A stretch of 8,853 nt of DNA from positions 1-8,853 of the forward strand of contig DJCM01000028.1 in assembly GCA_002430545.1 (NCBI GenBank), read 5' to 3'. How positions within the stretch are numbered: position 1 is the stretch's first letter; each line of letters starts with the position of its first letter. Shown one piece after another: positions 1-6,871 of the stretch. A program made the position numbers and the translations under genes. The notes under the pieces are model-generated. The model searched no databases. It saw only the letters and a list, made by a program, of their open reading frames with translations, and had not been told where the DNA came from. The stretch comes from Flavobacteriaceae bacterium UBA5950 (lineage in GTDB: Bacteria > Bacteroidota > Bacteroidia > Flavobacteriales > Flavobacteriaceae).

Positions 1-19
1 TATATTTAAAAAAAAATCT

Positions 20-499
20 ATGAAAGATCGAAGAGCATTTTTGAAAGAAGTGTGCCCAACTGTGGCGTTTGCTTTTTTTGGGGTGAGTTTTTTAGAGGCT
101 TGCTCTGCCGACAGTTTGGAACAGGACACAGGCGATGGAACATCGACAGCTAATGGGGGAAGTTCTGATAATGGCTATACCAAAAACGGTTCTACCTACA
201 CCATTGATTTAACGCACTCCAATTTTTCATCCAAGCTCTCAAAAGTTGGTGATTGGATGAATGTGGGCAATTTTGGAATCAACATTCTCTTGCTTCGAAC
301 AGCAAGTGATCATATTCAAGCTTACACGAATGAATGTCCATATCACAACCAGAGATATCAGTGGGAATTAGTCAATAGCTCAACCTTTCGTTGTACTCAT
401 AAAAACAATACATTTAGTACAGACTGTGACAATTCTTCAGCATTAGATTGTTATGAATCATCACTTTCTGGAAATGAACTTGAGGTTACTATTTCATAA
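20..499 (+). CDS. Rieske-like [2Fe-2S] lipoprotein, Tat-exported, atypical ligand motif
   Basis: A 159-residue small exported protein. The N-terminus reads DRRAFLK (residues 3-9), close to the twin-arginine consensus, then a short hydrophobic stretch (13-25) ending FLEAC, a plausible lipobox with Cys28 as the lipidated residue. A low-complexity Ser/Gly/Asp linker (29-52) precedes a beta-rich domain of about 100 residues resembling flavobacterial Rieske-type lipoproteins. The candidate cluster ligands are Cys106/His109 (CPYH) and Cys125/His127 (CTHK). Canonical Rieske proteins have CxH first and CxxH second; here the two spacings are exchanged, so cluster binding is uncertain. Cys136 and Cys144 may form a disulfide. 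The ATG follows an A-rich tract, usual for Bacteroidota, and opens directly on the Tat motif, which supports this start. It lies 73 bp before crtI on the same strand with no clear terminator between. Its role is unknown; electron transfer at the cell envelope is an inference. Confidence 0.82.
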   Translation: MKDRRAFLKEVCPTVAFAFFGVSFLEACSADSLEQDTGDGTSTANGGSSDNGYTKNGSTYTIDLTHSNFSSKLSKVGDWMNVGNFGINILLLRTASDHIQAYTNECPYHNQRYQWELVNSSTFRCTHKNNTFSTDCDNSSALDCYESSLSGNELEVTIS

Positions 500-558
500 A
501 ACTTCGTCAAAATAATTATATTTTTTGCAGATTGTGCAATAGGCTCATTTTCATCGCT

Positions 559-566
559 TAACTTTG
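559..566 (+). promoter_or_regulatory. Candidate Bacteroidota -7 element (TAACTTTG) for crtI
   Basis: TAACTTTG matches the Bacteroidota -7 consensus TAnnTTTG at every fixed position. It ends 6 bases before the GTG start of crtI, so transcription would begin at or next to the start codon. The nearest upstream TTG (532-534) is 24 bases away, slightly beyond the usual spacing to the -33 element, which lowers confidence. A weaker alternative box, TATATTTT, lies at 517-524. Confidence 0.35.
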
Positions 567-572
567 TAGAAC

Positions 573-2027
573 GTGAAAAGGGTCAACATCATCGGTTCTG
601 GGTTTTCCTCTCTATCTGCTGCTTGTCATTTGGCAAAAAGAGGATTTCAAGTAGAGGTTTTTGAAAAAAACAGCACCATTGGTGGTCGAGCGCGTCAGTT
701 CAAACAAGATGGGTTTACTTTCGATATGGGCCCTTCATGGTACTGGATGCCAGATGTATTTGAACGTTTTTTTGAAGGCTTTGGCAAAAAAGTATCTGAT
801 TATTATCAACTCGAACGCCTCAATCCTGGTTATCAAGTCGTGTTTGGGAAAGACGATGTTTTTCCTGTTTATGACAGCATCGAAAAAATAGCAGATCGCT
901 TTGAAATGGAAGAGAAGGGGAGTGGTCAAAAATTGATTTCTTTTCTCAACCAAGCCAAACGAAATTACGATGTGGCGATCGACGATTTGGTGTACAAGCC
1001 GGGGGTCTCTCCACTAGAATTGGTCACACCAGTAACAATCAAAAATGTTGGGTTATTTCTCACCAATGTACGCAAACAAGTGGAGAGAGATTTTAAAAGC
1101 CCAAAGCTGCGCTCACTTCTACAATTTCCTGTCCTTTTTCTCGGCGCAAAACCAGAACAAACACCTGCGTTTTACAACTTTATGAACTATGCCGATTTTG
1201 GACTGGGGACTTGGCATCCAAAGGGTGGGATGATTCAGATTGTTAATGCGATGGTATCATTGGCAAAAGAACTCGGTGTTCGATTTCATACAGATGCGCC
1301 AGTGAGTGAGATTCTTACTAAAGACAAGACAGCAACTGGTATTTGTATTGAGGGTACTTTTCACGAATCAGATATCATCGTCAGTGGTGCCGATTACCAC
1401 CACACAGAAAGATTGCTGCAAGCATCCCTTCGAGGGTATAGCGAGTCGTATTGGAAGAAAAAGGTGTTTGCACCTTCATCGCTTTTGTTTTATATGGGGA
1501 TTGATAAAAAATTAAAAGATTTGGCACATCACAACCTCTTTTTTGATGTGGATTTTGACCAACACGCATCGAGTATTTACGACACACCAGAATGGCCAAA
1601 AGAACCCTTGTTTTATGTCAATTTACCATCGATTTCTGACGAAACCATGGCACCTCAAGGCAAAGAAGCTTGCTTTATTTTGATCCCCATTGCACCTGGA
1701 TTGGAAGACACACAGGAGCTGCGAGACAAGTACTACAATATAGTGCTGTCACGAATGGAGGAACTCACCAACCAACCCATTCGGGAGCATGTGCTGTTCA
1801 ACAAATCCTTTTGTGTGCGTGATTTTAAAAGCGAGTATAACTCCTATAAAGGCAATGCCTATGGCATGGCAAACACCTTGACCCAAACTGCATTTTTACG
1901 CCCAAAACTCAAAAGTAAAAAAGTAAAAAACTTGTATTTCACAGGGCAGCTGACTGTCCCTGGCCCTGGTGTTCCGCCTGCGTTAATTTCAGGGAATATC
2001 GTAGCAGATATGATTGCCCCGATTTAA
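573..2027 (+). CDS. crtI: Phytoene desaturase (CrtI family)
   Basis: A 484-residue FAD-dependent desaturase that introduces the double bonds converting phytoene to lycopene, the acyclic precursor of the C40 carotenoids. The N-terminal Rossmann motif GSGFSS (residues 8-13) is followed by the adenosine-ribose acidic residue Glu31 and GGRA (37-40). The C-terminal FAD signature YFTGQLTVPGPGVPP begins near residue 455. Length and sequence match flavobacterial CrtI closely from memory. The start is GTG at 573: an in-frame TAG at 567-569, two codons upstream, rules out a longer protein, and the Rossmann strand begins at residue 4. Flavobacterial crtI is commonly followed by crtB; here the next gene is a pirin, 13 bp downstream, and crtB is absent from the window. 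A CrtI-family paralogue lies at 4758, but this one has the phytoene-desaturase type C-terminus. A perfect TAnnTTTG box sits just upstream. Confidence 0.93.
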   Translation: MKRVNIIGSGFSSLSAACHLAKRGFQVEVFEKNSTIGGRARQFKQDGFTFDMGPSWYWMPDVFERFFEGFGKKVSDYYQLERLNPGYQVVFGKDDVFPVYDSIEKIADRFEMEEKGSGQKLISFLNQAKRNYDVAIDDLVYKPGVSPLELVTPVTIKNVGLFLTNVRKQVERDFKSPKLRSLLQFPVLFLGAKPEQTPAFYNFMNYADFGLGTWHPKGGMIQIVNAMVSLAKELGVRFHTDAPVSEILTKDKTATGICIEGTFHESDIIVSGADYHHTERLLQASLRGYSESYWKKKVFAPSSLLFYMGIDKKLKDLAHHNLFFDVDFDQHASSIYDTPEWPKEPLFYVNLPSISDETMAPQGKEACFILIPIAPGLEDTQELRDKYYNIVLSRMEELTNQPIREHVLFNKSFCVRDFKSEYNSYKGNAYGMANTLTQTAFLRPKLKSKKVKNLYFTGQLTVPGPGVPPALISGNIVADMIAPI

Positions 2028-2040
2028 TTGTTTAAACTTT

Positions 2041-2760
2041 ATGAAAACCGTTTTTCATCCATCTGATTCAAGAGGCTATGCCAATCACGGCTGGCTGGAA
2101 GCACGCCACAGTTTTAGTTTTGCGAGTTGGTATCAACCCGATCGCCTTCATTTTGGAGCATTGAGAGTGCTCAATGATGATATAATTCAAGGGGGAATGG
2201 GCTTTGGAACCCACCCACATGACAATATGGAAATTGTAACCATCCCACTCAAAGGCGATTTGGAACACAAAGACTCGATGGGCAATTCGGCAGTGATTCG
2301 TGAGGGTGATATTCAGGTGATGAGCGCAGGGACAGGTGTACAGCATTCGGAGTATAACAATAGTCCAGACAAAGAAATCAACTTGTTTCAGTTGTGGCTG
2401 TTTTCCAACAAACGAAACGTTACACCTCGTTATGACCAGCTGTCGATTCGCAGCCTGCACCGAAAGAATGAATTTTTTCAAATCCTGTCTCCCTCTGCCG
2501 ATGATGAGGGGGTTTGGATTCATCAAGATGCATGGATGCACATGCTCGATGCCGATCAAGGCCAATCCTTTGATTATGCTTTACAAAGCCCTGAACATGG
2601 GGTGTATTTGATTGTTATTGAAGGACAAGTGGAGGTTGATCACCAAACCATTTCTCGACGAGATGCCATAGGGGTTTGGGAAACAGATAAGCTTACGATC
2701 AAAACCAAAACTGACGCCGAACTCCTGCTTGTGCAAGTACCCATGCTTCAATTTAGCTAA
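2041..2760 (+). CDS. Pirin family bicupin protein
   Basis: A 239-residue pirin-type bicupin, close in length to bacterial YhhW-like pirins. The N-terminal cupin carries the complete metal site: His58 and His60 in GTHPHDNME, then His102 and Glu104 in GVQHSEYN, equivalent to the three histidines and one glutamate that hold Fe in characterised pirins. The C-terminal cupin (about 150-239) has no obvious metal ligands, as is usual. Some bacterial pirins have quercetin 2,3-dioxygenase activity and others act as redox-responsive regulators; neither can be assigned here. The ATG at 2041 is preferred over an in-frame TTG at 2014 inside crtI, because the family opens with MKTVFHPSDSRG-like sequence. 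The 13-bp gap after crtI and 34-bp gap before the next gene point to co-transcription with a carotenoid gene. A link to carotenoid turnover or oxidative stress is inference only. Confidence 0.92.
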   Translation: MKTVFHPSDSRGYANHGWLEARHSFSFASWYQPDRLHFGALRVLNDDIIQGGMGFGTHPHDNMEIVTIPLKGDLEHKDSMGNSAVIREGDIQVMSAGTGVQHSEYNNSPDKEINLFQLWLFSNKRNVTPRYDQLSIRSLHRKNEFFQILSPSADDEGVWIHQDAWMHMLDADQGQSFDYALQSPEHGVYLIVIEGQVEVDHQTISRRDAIGVWETDKLTIKTKTDAELLLVQVPMLQFS

Positions 2761-2794
2761 ACCATAGTTGTAGAACAGCACTAAATTTTTAAAG

Positions 2795-3478
2795 ATGAAA
2801 CAAATTGCCCATATCGAAGGAATGACCTGTGAAGGATGTGTCGCCTCTGTCGAGCATGCCATTGCGCAACTTCCCAATGTACATCGTGTGTCAGCAAACC
2901 TTAAAACAGGCACTGTGGAGGTTCGCTATCAGCAGTCTTTTGATGTGAATGAAATCAAGGCTGTCTTGCCACCCAAGTATGCACTGGTGGAAGACATTAC
3001 AACTGCTCCTTCAAAAGCCAAACAACTTTATCCTTTGGGATTGATTTTTTTATTCTTGATTGGAGGAACACTAATCATCCACTACCCAACATTTGTCATC
3101 AGAGACATTTTGCCCGACTTTATGGGTCTCTTTTTTGTGGTCTTTTCGTTTTTTAAATACTTAGATCTCAGAGGATTTCAAAGCAGTTTTCGACGATATG
3201 ACCCTCTTGCTAAGGCGATTCCTTTTTACGCACGGCTGTATCCATTTTTGGAACTGTCATTAGGGGTTCTGTTTTTGATTCGTTTGGAACTTCAATTGGC
3301 ATTATGGCTGACTGTAGCGATATTGGGGATCACTACCATAGGAGTCGTCAAGGTGTTGTTGTCCAAAAAGGAGATAGAGTGTGCGTGTTTGGGATCTGTA
3401 CTCAAACTCCCCATGACAGAAGCCACACTTATCGAAAATGCGCTGATGATTGCAATGGCTGTTTGGATGCTCTTATAA
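2795..3478 (+). CDS. HMA domain fused to MauE-like membrane protein
   Basis: A 227-residue fusion. Residues 1-68 form a heavy-metal-associated fold with the metal-binding motif GMTCEGC (Cys12, Cys15), as in copper chaperones. A short linker leads to a membrane part with about five predicted segments (roughly 80-98, 108-121, 146-163, 166-187, 208-227) resembling the MauE/DoxX redox-associated family. A CACLG motif (Cys196, Cys198) followed by KLPMTEATLIEN is characteristic of Bacteroidota MauE-like proteins. MauE is needed for disulfide-dependent maturation of methylamine dehydrogenase; no mau genes are seen here, so a general role in envelope thiol or metal homeostasis is inferred. It is the third gene of the run starting at crtI. 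Its TAA stop overlaps the stop of the convergent flavoprotein gene inside the palindrome TTATAA. The metal bound cannot be read from the sequence; copper is the usual choice for GMTCxxC. Confidence 0.88.
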   Translation: MKQIAHIEGMTCEGCVASVEHAIAQLPNVHRVSANLKTGTVEVRYQQSFDVNEIKAVLPPKYALVEDITTAPSKAKQLYPLGLIFLFLIGGTLIIHYPTFVIRDILPDFMGLFFVVFSFFKYLDLRGFQSSFRRYDPLAKAIPFYARLYPFLELSLGVLFLIRLELQLALWLTVAILGITTIGVVKVLLSKKEIECACLGSVLKLPMTEATLIENALMIAMAVWMLL

Positions 3479-4006
3479 CTGCTTGACAAAAACTGCCAAT
3501 GCATTTTGGAATTGCGTTTTCAAAGCATCGTCAGTGATTCCTTGATGTTCGTCAAATGTTTTTGAAAAATAAGGAAGAGAAAAATGAGGAATATCAAAAG
3601 GGTTTTTTCTAGCGATTCTATTGTGGGCTTGTTCCAAAACAGTTTTTCCACCTCTTTCCCCATTGTTGGTTGCCAACAAAAACATTGGTTTGCTGTACCA
3701 AATATCAACTGTAAAACGAGAAATCCAATCAAAGATATTTTTAAACGCAGCTGCATAGGAACTATTGTGCTCGGCAAATGAGATGATGATACCATCTGTG
3801 TCAGTCAGCAATTGTTTTAAATCGTATGCAAGGTCTGGAAAGCCATCATTGTTTTGTCGATCGACACTGAAGATGGGCATCTCATAGTCATTGAGATCGA
3901 GGACAGTTACTTGGGCATTTGGCACACAGGAAGCTGCATAAGTTGCCAGTTTTTTGTTGATGGAATGGATCGATGAACTCGCTCCAAAGGCAATAATCTT
4001 TTTCAT
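3473..4006 (-). CDS. NADPH-dependent FMN reductase family flavoprotein
   Basis: A 177-residue flavodoxin-like protein of the NADPH-dependent FMN/quinone reductase family. The FMN phosphate-binding loop is seen as GASSSIHSINKKL (residues 8-20), and a second flavin-contacting segment AEHNSSYAAAFKNIFDW spans about 78-94, matching the PEYNGSxPxxLKNxxDW-type motif of the family with a His in place of the Tyr. NNGERGG (114-120) is a third typical loop. The cat at 4004-4006 is chosen as start because the first beta strand begins there; an upstream in-frame start at 4063 would add 19 residues without homology. The gene is transcribed away from the crtA-like gene with a 77-bp divergent spacer and ends on the stop of the HMA-MauE gene. 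Substrate is unknown: quinone, chromate or azo reduction and FMN recycling all occur in the family. Electron supply to the neighbouring monooxygenase is speculation. Confidence 0.9.
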   Translation of the reverse strand: MKKIIAFGASSSIHSINKKLATYAASCVPNAQVTVLDLNDYEMPIFSVDRQNNDGFPDLAYDLKQLLTDTDGIIISFAEHNSSYAAAFKNIFDWISRFTVDIWYSKPMFLLATNNGERGGKTVLEQAHNRIARKNPFDIPHFSLPYFSKTFDEHQGITDDALKTQFQNALAVFVKQL

Positions 4007-4083
4007 GGGTTGCAAATTACAAATTCTATATGTTTTTAAAACCAAAAAAATCAGTGCTACCAAAGCAGATAAATTATATCTTT

Positions 4084-4761
4084 ATGCTGATGAGACAAGC
4101 CGTTTACCTTCATTTTTTTTCATACAGCAAGCATCGTTTTTGGGCATTTACCCAGATGCAACGTGCCCATACTGGCTTGCAACAGTGCAAGGGTTTACAG
4201 TTTTATAAGATGTTGGGAACAGGCGCAGGGGCTGGGTTTAGCTTGCGCCCCGACTTCTCGACCTATGCGTTGCTGACTGTTTGGGACAATGAGCAGAGCA
4301 AAGAAAAAGCCTTTGATAAAGCAGCTGTTTTGCAGGCCTTTTTCGATCGATCTGCAGATCAGCGGATCTATTCGCTACGTCCCATACACACCCACGGCAA
4401 GTGGAGTGGTCAGTCGCCATTTGAGGTAGAAAAACCTTTGGGGGATAAACCCATTGGGGTCATCACACGCGCATCCTTAAACCCCTCTCGACTGCTTGAC
4501 TTTTGGCGCCATGTGCCACAAGCATCTCGCGCCATAAAACAAGCCAAAGGCGTAGGGTTTTTTAAAGGCATAGGCGAGTGGCCTTTTGTACAACAAGCGA
4601 CTTTTAGCATATGGGAAAGCGCCGATGCGATTCGTACTTTTGCATATGAGTCACAAGCACACGCTTCGATTGTTAAAAAGACAAGAGTGCGCAAATGGTA
4701 TAAAGAAGATATGTTTAATCGATTTGAAATCATCAGCGAAACAATCAATCCAGCCACATGA
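4084..4761 (+). CDS. crtA: CrtA-like carotenoid monooxygenase (spheroidene monooxygenase family)
   Basis: A 225-residue protein resembling spheroidene monooxygenase, which in purple bacteria places a keto group at C-2 of spheroidene-type carotenoids using O2. Features shared with CrtA and its flavobacterial relatives from memory are the opening RQAVYLHFFSYS (4-15), GTGAGAGFSLRPD (45-57), WDNE (67-70), KGIGEWPFVQQATFSIWES (161-179), and the C-terminal block around His193 and RKWYKEDMFNRF (203-214). Start choice: ATG 4084 or 4090 puts the homology at the N-terminus; a further in-frame ATG at 4030 would add 18 lysine-rich residues and nearly abut the divergent flavoprotein gene. The stop TGA overlaps the ATG of crtD as ATGA, indicating translational coupling. 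Neighbouring crtD and cruF act on the psi end, so C-2' oxidation of a monocyclic carotenoid is the likely role. Whether it makes a ketone or a hydroxyl cannot be told. Confidence 0.85.
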   Translation: MLMRQAVYLHFFSYSKHRFWAFTQMQRAHTGLQQCKGLQFYKMLGTGAGAGFSLRPDFSTYALLTVWDNEQSKEKAFDKAAVLQAFFDRSADQRIYSLRPIHTHGKWSGQSPFEVEKPLGDKPIGVITRASLNPSRLLDFWRHVPQASRAIKQAKGVGFFKGIGEWPFVQQATFSIWESADAIRTFAYESQAHASIVKKTRVRKWYKEDMFNRFEIISETINPAT

Positions 4762-6224
4762 GCAATAAGGCAATCATCATCGGTTCTGGCATTGCAGGCA
4801 TTGCGACTTCTATTCGTTTGGCATGTCAGGGATATGACGTATCGGTTTTTGAAAAAAACGAATATCCAGGAGGTAAACTATCCTCCTTTACACTGGGCGA
4901 TTATCGATTTGACTTTGGCCCTTCGTTGTTTACGATGCCTCATTTTGTCGATGAGCTCTTTACACTTGCTGGTGAAAATCCTCGTGACCATTTTCAATAC
5001 AAGCGCAAAGAAATTGGGTGTAAATACTACTGGGAAGATGGCGTTCGACTCAATGCCTATGGCGATAACAACCGTTTTTTGGAGGAAGTTGACAAGACCC
5101 TCGGTGTGCCAAAACATCAATTGCAAAATTATTTGGAACAAGCCCAAAAAAAATACAACCGAACGGTTTCTATTTTTTTAGAAAAATCATTACACAAACT
5201 GGATACATACCTCAACAAAGCCACTGTGAAAGGGATACTTCATTTGTTTTCGTACGAACTCGAAACCACCCTGCACAAGGTCAATATGCGTCGGTTGAAA
5301 GAACCTCATTTGGTGCAGTTCTATGATCGATTTGCGACCTACAATGGCTCCAACCCCTACCAAACACCAGGGATGATGACACTGATCCAGCATCTCGAAC
5401 ACCACTATGGCACCTTTGTTCCCGAAAAAGGAATGGTTGACATCACCAACAGTTTGGTTGCCCTTGCCAAACGCAAGGGGGTGCAATTTCACTTCAACAC
5501 TGCTGTGGAGAAAATTGTTATTGAACATCAGCTTGCCACTGGAATACGTGTCAATGGGACAACACACAAGGCCGATGTGCTGGTGTCCAATATGGACGTG
5601 GTGCCTACCTATCGACATTTGATGCCCACGCAAAAAGCACCTGTGAAAAGTTTACAACAAGAGCGATCGAGCTCGGCAGTGATTTTTTATTGGGGGATCG
5701 ACAGATCGTTTCCCGACTTGGACTTACACAACATCTTCTTTTCCGACAATTATCAAGCAGAGTTTGACGCCATATTTAGGGATAAAACCCTTTTTGAAGA
5801 CCCAACAGTCTATGTCAATATCACTGCCAAAGACGTGCATGGCGATGCCCCAGCGGGAAAAGAAAACTGGTTTGTGATGGTCAATGCGCCCCACGATACA
5901 GGTCAGGACTGGCATGCTCTATCCAAAACACTGAAAAAGCAGGTGTTGGACAAACTCAATCGAAACCTTAATGTTGACTTAGCCAATCACATTGAGAAAG
6001 AGTGGGTACTGACTCCACCTCTTATTGCAGACAAGACAGCGTCTTTTACAGGTGCTTTGTATGGCGCAGCGAGTAACAATCGTATGGCTGCCTTTTTACG
6101 TCATCCCAACTTTTCACGTCAAATTTCAAACTTGTATTTTTGTGGGGGAAGTGTGCATCCGGGAGGCGGAATTCCCTTGTGCTTGCTATCTGCCAAAATC
6201 GTTGCAAATCTAGTTAAAAACTAA
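4758..6224 (+). CDS. crtD: 1-hydroxycarotenoid 3,4-desaturase (CrtD type)
   Basis: A 488-residue FAD-dependent desaturase of the CrtI/CrtD family. The Rossmann motif GSGIAG (residues 9-14), acidic Glu32 and PGGK follow the family pattern, and the C-terminal signature YFCGGSVHPGGGIPLCLLSA begins near residue 460. HPGGGIP with CLLSAK, in place of the VPGPGVPPALISG of the crtI gene at 573, marks the CrtD-like branch of Bacteroidota. CrtD enzymes insert the C-3,4 double bond after C-1 hydroxylation; a marine flavobacterial member acts on monocyclic 1'-hydroxy carotenoids in the myxol pathway. The ATG overlaps the crtA stop (ATGA) and the TAA stop shares one base with the cruF start (TAATG), so the three genes form one translationally coupled operon. 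Substrate specificity is inferred from family and neighbours; a CrtI-like activity or a broader desaturase is possible but less likely. Confidence 0.9.
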   Translation: MSNKAIIIGSGIAGIATSIRLACQGYDVSVFEKNEYPGGKLSSFTLGDYRFDFGPSLFTMPHFVDELFTLAGENPRDHFQYKRKEIGCKYYWEDGVRLNAYGDNNRFLEEVDKTLGVPKHQLQNYLEQAQKKYNRTVSIFLEKSLHKLDTYLNKATVKGILHLFSYELETTLHKVNMRRLKEPHLVQFYDRFATYNGSNPYQTPGMMTLIQHLEHHYGTFVPEKGMVDITNSLVALAKRKGVQFHFNTAVEKIVIEHQLATGIRVNGTTHKADVLVSNMDVVPTYRHLMPTQKAPVKSLQQERSSSAVIFYWGIDRSFPDLDLHNIFFSDNYQAEFDAIFRDKTLFEDPTVYVNITAKDVHGDAPAGKENWFVMVNAPHDTGQDWHALSKTLKKQVLDKLNRNLNVDLANHIEKEWVLTPPLIADKTASFTGALYGAASNNRMAAFLRHPNFSRQISNLYFCGGSVHPGGGIPLCLLSAKIVANLVKN

Positions 6225-6871
6225 TGATACATATTTTAATTCCAAAAGAGCGCACCACACAAATTTCTGTGGGGATGATTTGGTTGTTTCATATCAGTGG
6301 TGCATTGGGGATTTTGTATGGCAACAGAGAGTTCTTTTTACAAACCACACCCATCAATTTATTTTTTACACTTGTGCTCTTGTTTGTCAACCTTAAAAAC
6401 CCCGATCGGCGTATGGGGTGGGCTGCGATTTTGGCCTTTACCCTAGGGATGCTGGTCGAGATATTGGGCGTTAACTATGGGTTGATTTTTGGATCGTATT
6501 CCTATGGCGAAAATCTTGGTGTGAAAATTCTTGGTGTTCCTGTATTGATTGGTGCCAATTGGGTGATGCTGAGTTTTATCACAGGAGCTATGGGAGATGC
6601 GTTATGGAAAAACAATAAAATTTTAGCTGCTATTTCTGGCGCAGTACTTATGGTTCTTATCGATTTGGTGATTGAGCCCGTAGCGCCCATATTTGACTAT
6701 TGGACGTTTACCGAACATGTGGCACCCCTGTCAAATTACATTGGTTGGTTTTTGGTTGCCTTGCCCATTCAGTTGGGCGTACAGTATTGGATTCGCGAAA
6801 AAGAATACACCTTTTCGGCACATCTTGTGTTGGTTCACTTTTTATTTTTTGGGGTATTTTCCCTCCAATAG
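6224..6871 (+). CDS. cruF: Carotenoid 1',2'-hydratase (CruF family, DUF422)
   Basis: A 215-residue polytopic membrane protein of the CruF/DUF422 family, which adds water across the terminal 1',2' double bond of the psi end to give a tertiary 1'-hydroxyl. About seven hydrophobic segments are seen (near 14-32, 43-57, 64-85, 103-125, 132-150, 172-190, 198-214). Conserved family features are visible as VEILGVNYGLIFGSYSYG (78-95, Glu79), GVPVLIGANW (104-113) and LIDLVIEPVAPIFDYW (145-160) with Asp147 and Glu151. The reading frame begins in TAATG at the crtD stop, implying reinitiation. CruF is not homologous to CrtC, the hydratase used by purple bacteria, but does the same chemistry, so its product would suit CrtD and CrtA. 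Its TAG stop (6869-6871) overlaps the first two bases of the following tRNA gene, which is unusual. Confidence 0.92.
   Translation: MIHILIPKERTTQISVGMIWLFHISGALGILYGNREFFLQTTPINLFFTLVLLFVNLKNPDRRMGWAAILAFTLGMLVEILGVNYGLIFGSYSYGENLGVKILGVPVLIGANWVMLSFITGAMGDALWKNNKILAAISGAVLMVLIDLVIEPVAPIFDYWTFTEHVAPLSNYIGWFLVALPIQLGVQYWIREKEYTFSAHLVLVHFLFFGVFSLQ

Noticed and set aside
2014..2040. TTG at 2014 as the pirin start
   Set aside because: It lies inside crtI, and the residues before the ATG at 2041 do not resemble pirins.
2068..2565. 165-codon open frame on the minus strand antisense to pirin
   Set aside because: Shadow of the pirin gene with no recognisable domain; the same applies to the minus-strand frame at 5190-5633 inside crtD.
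3479..3515. Terminator hairpin CCAA-TGCATT-TTGG after HMA-MauE
   Set aside because: The stem is only 4 bp, lies in coding sequence of the convergent gene, and has no T tract.
4030..4083. Upstream ATG at 4030 as the start of the CrtA-like protein
   Set aside because: The extra 18 residues are lysine-rich without family similarity, and homology starts at the ATG 4084/4090 region.
4007..4083. Clear divergent promoters between the flavoprotein and crtA-like genes
   Set aside because: Only partial TAnnTTTG matches with wrong internal or -33 spacing were found on both strands.
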